DNA of 64,000 nucleotides from Modestobacter italicus. Its GTDB lineage: Bacteria; Actinomycetota; Actinomycetes; Mycobacteriales; Geodermatophilaceae. The stretch covers positions 1,674,001-1,738,000 of the forward strand of contig NC_017955.1 in the NCBI RefSeq assembly GCF_000306785.1. The letters are read 5' to 3'. The stretch's first letter is position 1, and each line of letters starts with the position of its first letter. A program made the translations under genes and the position numbers. A model generated the notes under the pieces. It worked only from the letters and a program-made list of their open reading frames with translations. It did no database searches and was not told where the DNA came from. Shown here in pieces: positions 32,935-41,959 of the stretch.

Positions 32935-33414
32935 GTGACTGTTCGTCCGATCCGCGAACTCGGTGACCCCGTCCTGCGCACCCCGGCCGACCCGGTCCGG
33001 GAGTTCGGCAAGGACCTGGCCGCCCTGGTGCGCGACCTCGAGGAGACCGTCGACCACCCCGGCCGGGCCGGGCTCGCCGCGACGCAGATCGGGGTCGGCC
33101 TGCGGGTCTTCTCCTACAACGTCGACGGCGTCATCGGGCACCTGGTGAACCCGGTGATCACCGAGCGCTCCGAGGAGACCCAGGACGACGACGAGGGCTG
33201 CCTGTCCATCCCCGGCCTCTACGCGCCGACCGTGCGGGCGATGCACTGCGCCGCCGAGGGCCTCGACGTCCACGGCGAGCCGCTGCGGATCGAGGGCAGC
33301 GGGCTGCTGGCGCGCTGCCTGCAGCACGAGGTCGACCACCTGGACGGCAAGCTGTTCGTCGACCGGCTGACCGGCGAGACCCGCAAGCGGGTGCTCCGCG
33401 CCCTGCGCGCCTGA
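32935..33414 (+). CDS. def: Peptide deformylase
   Basis: 159 residues from GTG 32935. All three motifs are present: GLAATQIG at 46-53, EGCLSIP at 87-93 with metal ligand Cys89, and QHEVDHLDG at 130-138 with His131 and His135 as ligands and Glu132 as catalyst. It removes the formyl group from nascent proteins. It lies 12 bases after proB and its TGATG stop overlaps the acetyltransferase start, so the three genes look cotranscribed. Confidence 0.97.
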   Translation: MTVRPIRELGDPVLRTPADPVREFGKDLAALVRDLEETVDHPGRAGLAATQIGVGLRVFSYNVDGVIGHLVNPVITERSEETQDDDEGCLSIPGLYAPTVRAMHCAAEGLDVHGEPLRIEGSGLLARCLQHEVDHLDGKLFVDRLTGETRKRVLRALRA

Positions 33415-34007
33415 TGGCGTTCGAGCCGGTCACGCTGGCCGGGGACGTCGTCACGCTGGAGCCGCTGCGCCGCGAGCACGTGAGCGCCCTGGCCACCGCC
33501 GCCGCCGACGGCCGGCTCTGGGAGCTCTGGTACACCTCCGTGCCCACCCGCGAGGGCATGGCCGCCGACGTCGACGCGCGGCTCGCCCTGCAGGACGCCG
33601 GCGCGATGCTGCCGTTCACCGTGCGCCGCAACGACACCGGCGCCGTGGTCGGGGCGACCACCTACTGCAACGTCGACGTCGAGACCCCGCGGCTGGAGAT
33701 CGGCTACACCTGGACGGCGGCCTCGGCCCAGCGCAGCGGGGTCAACACCGAGAGCAAGCTGCTGCTGCTCGGGCACGCCTTCGAGGTGCTCGGCTGCCTG
33801 GCGGTCGAGTTCCGCACCCACTGGCACAACACCCAGTCGCGCACGGCGATCGCCGCGCTCGGCGCCAAGCAGGACGGCGTGCTGCGCAACCACCGACGCC
33901 AGCCCGACGGCTCGCTGCGGGACACCGTCGTCTTCTCGATCACCGACGCGGAGTGGCCCGCCGTCCGCAACCGGCTGCGCCACCGCCTCGCCCGCCACCA
34001 GGCATAG
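33414..34007 (+). CDS. GNAT family N-acetyltransferase (RimJ/RimL-like)
   Basis: 197 residues. The fold is that of RimJ-type GNAT enzymes: VTLEPLRREHVSALATAA at the start, GATTYCNVDVETPRLEIGYTW in the central sheet, and VEFRTHWHNTQSRTAIAALGAKQDGVLRNHRRQPDGSLRDTVVFSI, the helix-loop found in enzymes acting on protein N termini or amino acids. Substrate unknown; the coupling to def invites a role at protein N termini, which is inference only. Its TAG stop lies within the left arm of the inverted repeat at 34000. Confidence 0.88.
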   Translation: MAFEPVTLAGDVVTLEPLRREHVSALATAAADGRLWELWYTSVPTREGMAADVDARLALQDAGAMLPFTVRRNDTGAVVGATTYCNVDVETPRLEIGYTWTAASAQRSGVNTESKLLLLGHAFEVLGCLAVEFRTHWHNTQSRTAIAALGAKQDGVLRNHRRQPDGSLRDTVVFSITDAEWPAVRNRLRHRLARHQA

Positions 34008-34060
34008 GTACCAATACCTGCGTTCCCGGCGCCAGGACGCCGGTATTGGTACCTATGCCT
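34000..34060. repeat. 19-bp perfect inverted repeat with 23-nt loop
   Basis: AGGCATAGGTACCAATACC at 34000-34018 is matched exactly by its reverse complement at 34042-34060. The arms are much richer in A/T than the neighbourhood and each contains GGTACC. It lies between the acetyltransferase and proA. It may be a terminator or a dispersed repeat unit; no U-tract follows. Confidence 0.85.
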
Positions 34061-34075
34061 AGGCCGGCGCCCGCG

Positions 34076-34081
34076 TAACCT
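34076..34081 (+). promoter_or_regulatory. Leaderless -10 element of proA
   Basis: TAACCT lies six bases before the GTG start of proA, the spacing expected when transcription starts at the first base of the start codon. No Shine-Dalgarno is present. Confidence 0.6.
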
Positions 34082-34087
34082 CGGGGC

Positions 34088-35338
34088 GTGTCCGCCGACG
34101 ACTTCCCGCTGATCGGGGCCGCCGCCGCGCGCGCCCGCGAGGCCGCCCGCGTGCTGCGCACCCTGCCCACCGAGACCAAGGACGCCGCGCTCGTGGCGAT
34201 GGCGGAGGCGCTGCTCGAACGAGCCGACGAGGTGCTGGCCGCCAACGCCGCCGACGTCGAGGCGGCTGCCGCCGACGGGACGCCGGAGTCGGTGCTCGAC
34301 CGGCTGCGGCTGACCCCGGCGCGGGTGTCCGGGGTCGCCGACGCGCTGCGCCAGCTGGTCGCCCTGCCCGACCCGGTGGGCGACGTCGTCCGCGGGTCGA
34401 CGCTGGCCAACGGCCTGCAGCTGCGCCAGGTCCGGGTGCCGCTGGGCGTCGTGGGCATCGTCTACGAGGCCCGGCCGAACGTGACCGTGGACGCGGCGGG
34501 GCTGTGCCTCAAGAGCGGCAACGCGGCGCTGCTGCGCGGGTCGGCCTCCGCGCACCGCACGAACACCGCCCTGGTCGCCGTCCTCACCGAGGCCGCGGAG
34601 AAGGCCGGGCTGCCGGCCGGGTCGGTCGCGCTGCTGCCGGCCGACCGGGCGTCGGTGGGGGAGCTGCTGAACGCCCGCGGCCTGGTCGACGTGGTCATCC
34701 CGCGCGGCGGCGCCTCGCTGATCCAGCGGGTGGTCACCGAGTCGCGGGTGCCGGTGATCGAGACCGGCGTCGGCAACTGCCACGTCTACGTCGACGCCTC
34801 GGCCGACCCGGCGATGGCCGAGGCGATCGTCCTGAACTCCAAGACCCACCGGGTGAGCGTCTGCAACTCCGCCGAGACGCTGCTCGTGCACCGCGACGTC
34901 GCGTTCCTGCCGCGGCTGCTCACCGCGCTCGCCGAGGCCGGCGTGACGTTGCACGGCGACGACGCCGCCCGCGCCGCCCACGACGGGGTGCTGCCGGCGA
35001 CGGACGAGGACTGGGCGACCGAGTACCTGTCGCTGGACATGGCGGTGCGGGTGGTCGACGACCTCCCCGGCGCGCTGGACCACATCAGCCGGTGGGGCAG
35101 CGGGCACTCCGAGGCCATCGTCGCCGACTCCGCCCGCGCGATCGCCGACTTCACCGCCGGGGTCGACGCCGCCGCCGTGCTGGTCAACGCCTCCACCCGG
35201 TTCACCGACGGCGGCGAGTTCGGCTTCGGTGCCGAGATCGGCATCTCCACCCAGAAGCTGCACGCCCGGGGGCCGCTCGGGCTGCCGGAGCTCACCTCCA
35301 CCACCTACGTCGTCACCGGCAGCGGCCACACCCGCTGA
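34088..35338 (+). CDS. proA: Gamma-glutamyl phosphate reductase
   Basis: 416 residues of the aldehyde dehydrogenase superfamily. The catalytic Cys259 is in [43 protein letters not shown] and the C-terminal [15 protein letters not shown] are diagnostic. It reduces glutamyl 5-phosphate to glutamate semialdehyde, the step after proB. It has its own leaderless-type promoter behind the inverted repeat. Start GTG 34088. Confidence 0.97.
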   Translation: MSADDFPLIGAAAARAREAARVLRTLPTETKDAALVAMAEALLERADEVLAANAADVEAAAADGTPESVLDRLRLTPARVSGVADALRQLVALPDPVGDVVRGSTLANGLQLRQVRVPLGVVGIVYEARPNVTVDAAGLCLKSGNAALLRGSASAHRTNTALVAVLTEAAEKAGLPAGSVALLPADRASVGELLNARGLVDVVIPRGGASLIQRVVTESRVPVIETGVGNCHVYVDASADPAMAEAIVLNSKTHRVSVCNSAETLLVHRDVAFLPRLLTALAEAGVTLHGDDAARAAHDGVLPATDEDWATEYLSLDMAVRVVDDLPGALDHISRWGSGHSEAIVADSARAIADFTAGVDAAAVLVNASTRFTDGGEFGFGAEIGISTQKLHARGPLGLPELTSTTYVVTGSGHTR

Positions 35339-35367
35339 CGCCGGCCGCCGTCCCCCGAAGGAGCCGC

Positions 35368-36252
35368 ATGTCCCGCACGCCCACCCACGCCGCCCAGTTC
35401 GCCGACGTGGCGGACGTGACGACGCGGCTGTCGGCCGCGGGGTACCTGCCCGACCACCAGATCGCGACGACGGTCTTCCTCGCCGACCGGCTGGGCAAGC
35501 CGCTGCTCGTCGAGGGCCCGGCCGGGGTGGGCAAGACCGAGCTGGCCAAGGCGATGGCCACGGCCACCGGCGCGGAGCTGATCCGGCTGCAGTGCTACGA
35601 GGGGCTGGACGAGGCCCGGGCGCTGTACGAGTGGAACTACAAGAAGCAGCTGCTGCGGATCTCCGCGGCCGGTTCCGGGGGCGCGGACTGGGACACCGTC
35701 CACGACGACGTCTTCGGTGAGGAGTTCCTGCTCGCCCGGCCGCTGCTGACCGCCATCCGGCGCACCGAGCCGACCGTGCTGCTCATCGACGAGACCGACA
35801 AGGCCGACGTCGAGGTCGAGGGGCTGCTGCTGGAGGTGCTCAGCGACTTCCAGGTGACCATCCCGGAGCTGGGCACGATCACCGCCGTCCGCCGGCCGAT
35901 GGTGGTGCTGACCTCCAACGCCACCCGCGAGCTGTCCGAGGCGCTCAAGCGGCGCTGCCTGTACCTGGCGCTGGACTACCCGAGTGCGGAGCGGGAGCGG
36001 GAGATCGTGCTGTCCCGGGTGCCCGAGCTCGCGCCGGCGCTGGCCGACCAGCTGGTGCGGACCGTGCGGGCGCTGCGGGCGCTGGAGCTGAAGAAGGCGC
36101 CGTCGATCTCCGAGACGCTGGACTGGGCGCAGACGCTGCTGGCGCTCGGGCTGGACACGCTGGACGAGTCGGCGATGCGCTCGACGCTCGGCGTCGTGCT
36201 CAAGCACGCCAGCGACCAGGTGCGGGCCGCCGCCGAGCTCCGGCTGAACTGA
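35368..36252 (+). CDS. MoxR family AAA+ ATPase
   Basis: 294 residues from ATG 35368, with GAAGGAG a few bases upstream; the frame is open further upstream but that part overlaps proA. Walker A GPAGVGKT is at 50-57 and Walker B VLLIDETDKAD near 137-147 (Asp141, Glu142); TSNATRELSEALKRRCLYLALDYPSAERE is the sensor/arginine-finger region. MoxR ATPases work with a VWA-domain partner to activate or insert cofactors into enzymes; the partner is the next gene, coupled by an ATGA overlap. Its closest kind is the CoxD-like subgroup. Confidence 0.93.
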   Translation: MSRTPTHAAQFADVADVTTRLSAAGYLPDHQIATTVFLADRLGKPLLVEGPAGVGKTELAKAMATATGAELIRLQCYEGLDEARALYEWNYKKQLLRISAAGSGGADWDTVHDDVFGEEFLLARPLLTAIRRTEPTVLLIDETDKADVEVEGLLLEVLSDFQVTIPELGTITAVRRPMVVLTSNATRELSEALKRRCLYLALDYPSAEREREIVLSRVPELAPALADQLVRTVRALRALELKKAPSISETLDWAQTLLALGLDTLDESAMRSTLGVVLKHASDQVRAAAELRLN

Positions 36253-37691
36253 TGTCCGCGCCGGTACCGCCCACCGCGGTGGAGCCCGGGGGGCTCGCCG
36301 GGCACCTGGACGGCTTCGTCCGCGCGGTCCGCGAGGCCGGGGTCCCGGTCGGGATCAGCCAGGCGGTGGACGCCGCCGAGGTGCTCACCGTCGTCGACCT
36401 GCTCGACCGGGAGCAGCTGCGGCACGGCCTGGCCGCGGTGCTGCTCCGGCGGGCCGCGCAGCGGCCGGCCTTCGACGTGCTGTTCGACCTGTGGTGGCCG
36501 CTGACCGACCGGCCGCTGCCCGAGGGCGACGAGGCGTCCGACGACCAGGCCGAGGACGGCGACGCCGCGGACGGCCCGCTGCCGGTGGGCGACCCGGGCG
36601 CGCTGACCGAGGCGATGCGCGCCGAGCTGCTGCGGCTGCTCACCGAGGGCGACCCGGAGGCGCTGCGCCGGTTCGCCCGGCTCGCCGTGGACCAGCTGGG
36701 CGCCGGGGCGCCCTCGCCGTCGGGGCAGTCGTTCTTCAGCTACCGCGTGCTGCGGGCGCTGTCGCCGGACACCCTGGTCGCCCAGCTGCTGGCCGGGCTG
36801 CTCGGCGACGCCGACCGCGGTGGGCTGGCCGAGCAGGTGGCCCGGCAGACCGCGAGGGAGCGGATCGCCGCGTTCCGGACCGCGGTCGAGGCCGAGGTGC
36901 GCCGCCGGACCGCCGCGGAGAAGGGGCGGGACAAGGTCGCCCGCAACGCCGTCCGGCCGCTGGCCGACCAGGTCGACTTCCTCCGCGCCCAGCAGTCCGA
37001 CCTCGCCGAGCTGCGCCGGACCGTCGCGCCGCTGGCCCGCCGGCTGGCGGCCAAGCTCTCCGCCCGCCGGCGGCTGGGCCGGGAGGGGCGGCTGGACTTC
37101 CGGCGGACCGTGCGGGCCTCGCTGGCCACCGGTGGCATGCCGCTGGTGACCCACCACCGGCCCCGGGTGGTGCACAAGCCGGAGCTGGTCGTGCTGTGCG
37201 ACGTCAGCGGCTCGGTCGCCGGGTTCAGCCACTTCACGCTGATGCTCGCCCAGGCGTTGCGGGAGCACTTCAGCGGCGTGCGGGCGTTCGCGTTCGTCGA
37301 CTCGACCGACGAGGTCACCCGGTTCTTCACCCCGGGCGCCGACGTCGTCGACGCGATCGCCCGGATCGGCCGGGAGGCCGACGTCGTCGGCTTCGACGGG
37401 CACAGCGACTACGGCAACGCCCTAGAGGTCTTCGCGGAGCGGTGGCCCGGGGCCGTCGGACCGAAGACGTCGCTGCTGGTGCTCGGCGACGGGCGCACCA
37501 ACTACCGCCAGCCCGGCCTGCCCACCCTGGCCGACCTGGTCCGGCGGTCGCGGTCGGCGCACTGGCTCAACCCCGAGCCGCGACGGCTGTGGGGGAGCGG
37601 CGACTCCGCCGCCGACCGCTACCGCGAGGTCATCCCGATGGTCGAGGTGCGCACCGCCGCCCAGCTCGCGGACTTCGTCACCACCCTCTGA
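36252..37691 (+). CDS. VWA domain-containing CoxE-like protein
   Basis: 479 residues. The C-terminal von Willebrand A domain has its metal site Asp317-x-Ser319-x-Ser321 in VVLCDVSGSVAG and GHSDYGNALEVF further on. The N-terminal 300 residues are helical with an acidic insert near 95-115 (EGDEASDDQAEDGDAADG). CoxE-type proteins pair with MoxR ATPases. No molybdenum hydroxylase lies nearby, so the target in this organism is open. Its gene ends 305 bases before nadD. Confidence 0.92.
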   Translation: MSAPVPPTAVEPGGLAGHLDGFVRAVREAGVPVGISQAVDAAEVLTVVDLLDREQLRHGLAAVLLRRAAQRPAFDVLFDLWWPLTDRPLPEGDEASDDQAEDGDAADGPLPVGDPGALTEAMRAELLRLLTEGDPEALRRFARLAVDQLGAGAPSPSGQSFFSYRVLRALSPDTLVAQLLAGLLGDADRGGLAEQVARQTARERIAAFRTAVEAEVRRRTAAEKGRDKVARNAVRPLADQVDFLRAQQSDLAELRRTVAPLARRLAAKLSARRRLGREGRLDFRRTVRASLATGGMPLVTHHRPRVVHKPELVVLCDVSGSVAGFSHFTLMLAQALREHFSGVRAFAFVDSTDEVTRFFTPGADVVDAIARIGREADVVGFDGHSDYGNALEVFAERWPGAVGPKTSLLVLGDGRTNYRQPGLPTLADLVRRSRSAHWLNPEPRRLWGSGDSAADRYREVIPMVEVRTAAQLADFVTTL

Positions 37692-37996
37692 CCCCGGCAA
37701 CGACCGGCGTGCCCAGGGCGACACGCCGATGGGATCGATGCCACCGTAGATCCTCCCGGCGGACCCGTGACCGGGACGGCATCGTCCCGTTGTCCCGGGC
37801 GGGACGGCAGCGCACCGACCCGCGGCGCCGGCCCCGGGTCGGCCCGCGGGGTGCTGCCGGCGACCGGCTGCACGGGGGAGCCGGTCGCCGGACGGACGCC
37901 GCTGCGGCCGCCCGGCACCCTGCCCCGGGTGCCCGGCCCGCTGGAGCCGATCGGTCCGCCGACCGGCTCCAGCGGCAACCGGGCTAGGCTCGACCG
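37692..37996. other. Intergenic region before nadD with a strong hairpin
   Basis: No supported gene; the 84-codon frame here is Pro/Gly-rich and looks accidental. A 12-bp perfect stem CCGCTGGAGCCG (37938-37949 with 37964-37975) with a 14-nt loop can fold, and may terminate the MoxR/VWA operon. A -10-like TAGGCT is at 37985-37990, six bases before nadD. Confidence 0.6.
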
Positions 37997-38764
37997 GTGG
38001 CAGGACGTCGGCTCGGGGTGATGGGTGGCACGTTCGACCCCGTCCACCACGGTCACCTGGTGGCGGCGAGCGAGGTCGCCGGGCTGTTCGGGCTCGACGA
38101 GGTGGTGTTCGTCCCGACCGGCGCACCGTGGCAGAAGTCCGACCGCGGGGTGAGCCCGGCCGAGGACCGCTACCTGATGACCGTGATCGCGACCGCCTCC
38201 AACCCGCGGTTCTCGGTGAGCCGGGTCGACGTCGACCGCGGCGGCCCGACGTACACCATCGACACGCTCACCGACCTCCAGCGGCAGCACCCCGACGCCG
38301 AGCTGTTCTTCATCACCGGCGCCGACGCGCTCGCCCAGATCGTGAGCTGGCGGGAGACCGACAAGCTGTTCCAGCTCGCCCACTTCGTCGGCGTCACCCG
38401 GCCGGGCTACCAGCTCGCCGACGGCGACCTCCCGCCCGGTGCGGTCAGCCTCGTCGAGGTGCCGGCGCTGGCGATCAGCTCCACCGACTGCCGGGACCGG
38501 GTCCGCCGCGGGATGCCCGTCTGGTACCTGGTCCCCGACGGCGTGGTGCAGTACATCGAGAAGCGCGGGCTCTACCGCGGCGGGCCGTCCCGCCCCGGTG
38601 AGGTGCTCCCCGGCACCGGCCTCCGGTTGCTCGGCGCCCCCCGCGCCACCGGCGCCTCCGCCGCCGAGGACTCCGCGACCCCCGCCCCGACCCGGCCGTC
38701 GCTGCCCGACGACCCAGCCCCCGGGGACACCACGTCCCCCGACCTGCAGGAGATCCCCCGATGA
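37997..38764 (+). CDS. nadD: Nicotinate-nucleotide adenylyltransferase
   Basis: 255 residues. [15 protein letters not shown] at 7-21 is the nucleotidyltransferase H-x-G-H motif, and [19 protein letters not shown] is the C-terminal S/T-x-x-x-R region. It adenylates nicotinate mononucleotide in NAD synthesis. The last 55 residues are a Pro/Ala-rich extension typical of high-GC relatives. GTG 37997 is six bases behind a -10-like TAGGCT, so translation may be leaderless. It overlaps rsfS by four bases (ATGA). Confidence 0.96.
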   Translation: MAGRRLGVMGGTFDPVHHGHLVAASEVAGLFGLDEVVFVPTGAPWQKSDRGVSPAEDRYLMTVIATASNPRFSVSRVDVDRGGPTYTIDTLTDLQRQHPDAELFFITGADALAQIVSWRETDKLFQLAHFVGVTRPGYQLADGDLPPGAVSLVEVPALAISSTDCRDRVRRGMPVWYLVPDGVVQYIEKRGLYRGGPSRPGEVLPGTGLRLLGAPRATGASAAEDSATPAPTRPSLPDDPAPGDTTSPDLQEIPR

Positions 38765-39228
38765 CCGCCTCGGCCGAGGCACGTGAGACCGCGCTGATCG
38801 CAGCGCAGGCCGCAGCCGACAAGCTCGCCACCGACGTCTCGATCCTCGACGTCAGCGACCGACTGGCGATCACCGACGCCTTCGTGCTGACCTCGGCGCC
38901 GAACGAGCGCCAGGTCCAGTCCATCGTCGACGCCGTCGAGGAGAGCCTCCGCGAGCACGGCGTCAAGCCGGTGCGCCGCGAGGGCGTCGCCGAGGGGCGC
39001 TGGGTGCTGCTGGACTTCGTCGACGTCGTGGTGCACGTCCAGCACACCGAGGAGCGCGCCTACTACGCCCTCGAGCGGTTGTGGAAGGACTGCCCGGTCA
39101 TCCCGTTCACCGACCGGGACGCACCGCCCGCCGCCTCCGCTCCCGCCCCGAGCTCCGACGACGCGTCCGACGACGACCGCACCGCCGACGCCGCGGTGGA
39201 CGCGGGACCGGGCGAGACCGACCGGTGA
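38761..39228 (+). CDS. rsfS: Ribosomal silencing factor RsfS
   Basis: 155 residues. The RsfS/YbeB core covers residues 10-115: [42 protein letters not shown] and [35 protein letters not shown]. The C-terminal 35 residues are acidic and disordered. It binds L14 and blocks subunit joining under starvation. nadD, rsfS and the phosphatase gene are linked by 4-bp overlaps. Confidence 0.96.
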   Translation: MTASAEARETALIAAQAAADKLATDVSILDVSDRLAITDAFVLTSAPNERQVQSIVDAVEESLREHGVKPVRREGVAEGRWVLLDFVDVVVHVQHTEERAYYALERLWKDCPVIPFTDRDAPPAASAPAPSSDDASDDDRTADAAVDAGPGETDR

Positions 39229-40004
39229 CCGCGGGCCCCCTGGCCCCGCCGGTCCGCCGGCTCCTCGTGTGGCGGCACGGGCGCACCGAGTGGAACGCCC
39301 ACGGGCGCTTCCAGGGGCAGCTCGACCCGCCGCTGGACGACGAGGGCCGGGCGCAGGCGGCGCGGACCGCCCCGCACCTGGCCGCCGTGCTGCACGACCA
39401 GGACGTCGTGCTGGTCTCCAGCGACCTGCAGCGGGCGGTCGACACCGCCGGCGCGCTGGCGCCGCTGCTCGGTGTGCCGGTGCACGTCGACGAGCGGCTG
39501 CGGGAGCACGGCCTGGGCAGCTGGGAGGGCCTGACCCGCGACGAGGTCGCCGAGCGCCACCCCGGGCAGTACGAGGACTGGCTGGCCGGGCGCCCGGTGC
39601 CCGGACGCGGCGGCGAGGCGCAGGCCGAGGTGGCCGCGCGGGCGCTGGCCGCCGTCGCGGACCTGCCGAGGGCGGCCACGGCGGTGCTGGTGACCCACGG
39701 TGGCACGGCCGGCCGGCTGGTCGAGGCGCTGCTCGGGCTCGGGCTGGAGCACAAGCGGATCTTCGGGCCGCTGGGGAACTGCCACTGGAGCGAGCTGGCG
39801 TTCCAGGCCTCCGGGTGGCGGCTGATGCGGCACAACCTGTACGTGCCCGCCGCCGGGCAGCTGGAGGGCGGCCGCCGCCCGGCGAGCGACCGCGGCTCGT
39901 TCCCGGGACCGTCGGCCACCGACGTGCCCGACGCACCCCGGTCCGGTGCCACGCCGGAGGAGGCGCCGCCGGCCCCGGTCGAGGACGCCGATGCCGCCGG
40001 CTGA
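39225..40004 (+). CDS. Histidine phosphatase family protein (phosphoglycerate mutase-like)
   Basis: 259 residues from GTG 39225, overlapping the rsfS stop. The phospho-acceptor His18 is in VWRHGRTEWN, the second catalytic His158 in VLVTHGGTAG, and LREHGLGSWEGLTRDEVA is typical of the branch that includes glucosyl-3-phosphoglycerate phosphatase, which sits in the same position in mycobacteria. The exact substrate is not certain. A disordered tail of about 45 residues follows, and the end overlaps degV by 14 bases. Confidence 0.9.
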   Translation: MTAGPLAPPVRRLLVWRHGRTEWNAHGRFQGQLDPPLDDEGRAQAARTAPHLAAVLHDQDVVLVSSDLQRAVDTAGALAPLLGVPVHVDERLREHGLGSWEGLTRDEVAERHPGQYEDWLAGRPVPGRGGEAQAEVAARALAAVADLPRAATAVLVTHGGTAGRLVEALLGLGLEHKRIFGPLGNCHWSELAFQASGWRLMRHNLYVPAAGQLEGGRRPASDRGSFPGPSATDVPDAPRSGATPEEAPPAPVEDADAAG

Positions 40005-40920
40005 CCCGGCGCACCCGGCCGTCGCGGTCGTCACCGACTCCACCGCCTACCTCCCGGCGGACGTGGTGGACCGCTACCGCATCGAGGTCGTGCCGCTCTA
40101 CGTCGTCCTCGCCGGCCGGTCCGGGCGGGAGGGCAGCGAGGTCAGCTCGGCGGAGGTGGCGCGGTCGCTGGGCACCCGGGGCGGGCACGTCTCGACCTCC
40201 CGGCCGACGCCCGGTGACTTCGTCGCCGTCTACCGCCGGCTGCTCGACCGCGGCGCCACCCGGATCGTCTCGGTGCACCTGTCCAAGGAGCTCTCCGGCA
40301 CCTGGGACGCCGCCCGCGTGGCGGCCGGCCAGGTGGGGGAGCACCTGGTCACGGTGCTGGACTCCCGCTCGGCGGCGATGGGGACCGGCTTCGCGGTGCT
40401 CGCCGCCGCTCGCGCCGCAACCGCCGGGAGCACCGCGGAGGAGGCCGCCGACGCCGCCCGGGACACCGCGGCCGCCACCCGCACGTTCTTCGTCGTCGAC
40501 ACCCTTGAGCACCTGCGCCGGGGCGGCCGGATCGGCGCGGCCGCGGCCCTGCTGGGCAGCGCCCTGGCCGTGAAGCCGGTGCTGCACGTCGTCGACGGCC
40601 AGGTGGTGCCGCTCGAGCGGGTGCGGACGTCGGGTCGGGCGCTGAACCGGCTCGTGCAGCGGGCCGTCGACGTGGCCGGTGACCGGCCGGTCTCCGCGGC
40701 GGTGCACCACCTCGCCGCCGCGGACCGCGCGCAGCGGCTCGCCGAGCAGCTCACCGCCCGGCTGCCCGGGCTGCGGGAGCTGCACGTCAGCGAGCTCGGC
40801 GCTGCCGTGGGTGCGCACGTCGGGCCGGGCGCGGTCGGGGTGGTCATCGACCCCACGCCCCGGGCGGAGCCGGCCCCGCCGCCGCCCGACGACGCCGGAC
40901 GCGGACCCGGCGAGGACTGA
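39991..40920 (+). CDS. DegV family fatty-acid-binding protein
   Basis: 309 residues from ATG 39991. The first DegV domain opens with VAVVTDSTAYLPADVVDRYRIEVVPLYV; HVSTSRPTPGDF and SVHLSKELSGTWDAARVAAGQV supply the fatty-acid carboxylate site, and VDTLEHLRRGGRIGAAAALLGSALAVKPVLHVVDGQV the second domain. Related FakB proteins deliver fatty acids to the FakA kinase, but no fakA is seen nearby. It ends with a Pro/Glu-rich tail. Conserved order phosphatase-DegV-comEA supports the call. Confidence 0.93.
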   Translation: MPPADPAHPAVAVVTDSTAYLPADVVDRYRIEVVPLYVVLAGRSGREGSEVSSAEVARSLGTRGGHVSTSRPTPGDFVAVYRRLLDRGATRIVSVHLSKELSGTWDAARVAAGQVGEHLVTVLDSRSAAMGTGFAVLAAARAATAGSTAEEAADAARDTAAATRTFFVVDTLEHLRRGGRIGAAAALLGSALAVKPVLHVVDGQVVPLERVRTSGRALNRLVQRAVDVAGDRPVSAAVHHLAAADRAQRLAEQLTARLPGLRELHVSELGAAVGAHVGPGAVGVVIDPTPRAEPAPPPPDDAGRGPGED

Positions 40921-41045
40921 GGCGGGAGGGGCGGCCATGCCGTCACCCTGACCCCGGACCCACCGCGGCGGCTGCCGGTCGTCCACAGCCGGTGCCGTCG
41001 TCCACAACCCCGCCGGGAGCCTGGCCGACCGGCCCGCGGCGCTCC

Positions 41046-41051
41046 TAACGT
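41046..41051 (+). promoter_or_regulatory. Leaderless -10 element of comEA
   Basis: TAACGT lies seven bases before the GTG start of comEA, with no Shine-Dalgarno. Confidence 0.5.
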
Positions 41052-41058
41052 CCGCCGG

Positions 41059-41958
41059 GTGCTGAACCGGGCCCGCAGTCGTGACGACGGTGACGTGATC
41101 CGTGCGAGGTTGCGTGCGCTGCTGGCGGAGGGCGAGCGGACCCGGGGCTGGGTGCCCGACGACGACCTGACCGGCGGGCCGCCGCCGGCCGACGAGGAGC
41201 CGGACGACGACCCGGACGACGACCCGGACGACGACCCGGATGACGCCGACGAGCCCGACGTCGCGCTGCCGGCCTCGCTGGGCCGGCACCGCGCTCCCGG
41301 TCGGACCGCCCGGCTGGACCCCGGCCGGCCGGGCGCGTGGGCGCTGTGGGCCGCCGCCGTCCTCGCCGCGCTCGCCGTCCTCGGCTGGACGTGGCTCGAC
41401 CGGCCGGTGGTGGACCAGGTCCCGGCCGCCTCGACGGCAGCGGCGACGGCGACGGCGACGGCGGCGCCGACGACCGCCCCGGCACCGGCGTCGGACACCC
41501 CGGAGCCCTCCGGGACGCAGGCCGCCGTCGTCGTCTCCGTGGTCGGGCAGGTCGGCTCTCCCGGGCTGGTGACACTGCCGGCGGGGGCGCGGGTGGCCGA
41601 CGCCCTGGCCGCTGCCGGTGGGCTGCTGCCCGGGGCCGACCCGGCGGCGGTCAACGCGGCGGCCGTGCTGGGTGACGGCCAGCAGATCGCGGTCGGGGTC
41701 CCCGGAGCCGCAGCCCCGGCCGGGGGAGCACCGGGCGCCACCGTGCCCGGCGCGGCCACCGTCGGCGCGCGGCTGGACCTCAACTCCGCCACGGCGGCCG
41801 ACCTGGACGCCCTGCCCGGCATCGGCCCCGTCCTCGCCCAGCGGATCGTCGACCACCGCAGCACCAACGGTCCCTTCACCAGCGTCGACCAGCTGGACGA
41901 CGTCAGCGGCATCGGGCCGGCGGTCCTCGCCGACCTCACCGACCGGGTGCGGGTCTGA
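41059..41958 (+). CDS. comEA: ComEA family DNA-binding protein
   Basis: 299 residues. A cytoplasmic N terminus with an acidic repeat (DEEPDDDPDDDPDDDP near 50-65, encoded by 12-nt tandem units at about 41205-41245) precedes one membrane segment (WALWAAAVLAALAVLGWTWL near 92-111). An Ala/Thr-rich linker, a SLBB-like domain (VVSVVGQVGSPGLVTLPAGARVADALAAAGG) and a C-terminal helix-hairpin-helix pair (LDLNSATAADLDALPGIGPVLAQRIVDHR and GIGPAVLADL) follow. It binds DNA outside the membrane and hands it to ComEC. comEC begins two bases after its stop. Confidence 0.95.
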   Translation: MLNRARSRDDGDVIRARLRALLAEGERTRGWVPDDDLTGGPPPADEEPDDDPDDDPDDDPDDADEPDVALPASLGRHRAPGRTARLDPGRPGAWALWAAAVLAALAVLGWTWLDRPVVDQVPAASTAAATATATAAPTTAPAPASDTPEPSGTQAAVVVSVVGQVGSPGLVTLPAGARVADALAAAGGLLPGADPAAVNAAAVLGDGQQIAVGVPGAAAPAGGAPGATVPGAATVGARLDLNSATAADLDALPGIGPVLAQRIVDHRSTNGPFTSVDQLDDVSGIGPAVLADLTDRVRV

Positions 41959-41959
41959 G

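Noticed and set aside
37767-38021. 84-codon frame before nadD
   Set aside because: Pro/Gly/Arg-rich, overlaps a strong hairpin and the nadD promoter, no domain.
41205-41245. 12-nt tandem repeats in comEA considered as a CRISPR-like or minisatellite element
   Set aside because: They are in frame and simply encode Asp-Asp-Asp-Pro units of an acidic linker; no spacers.
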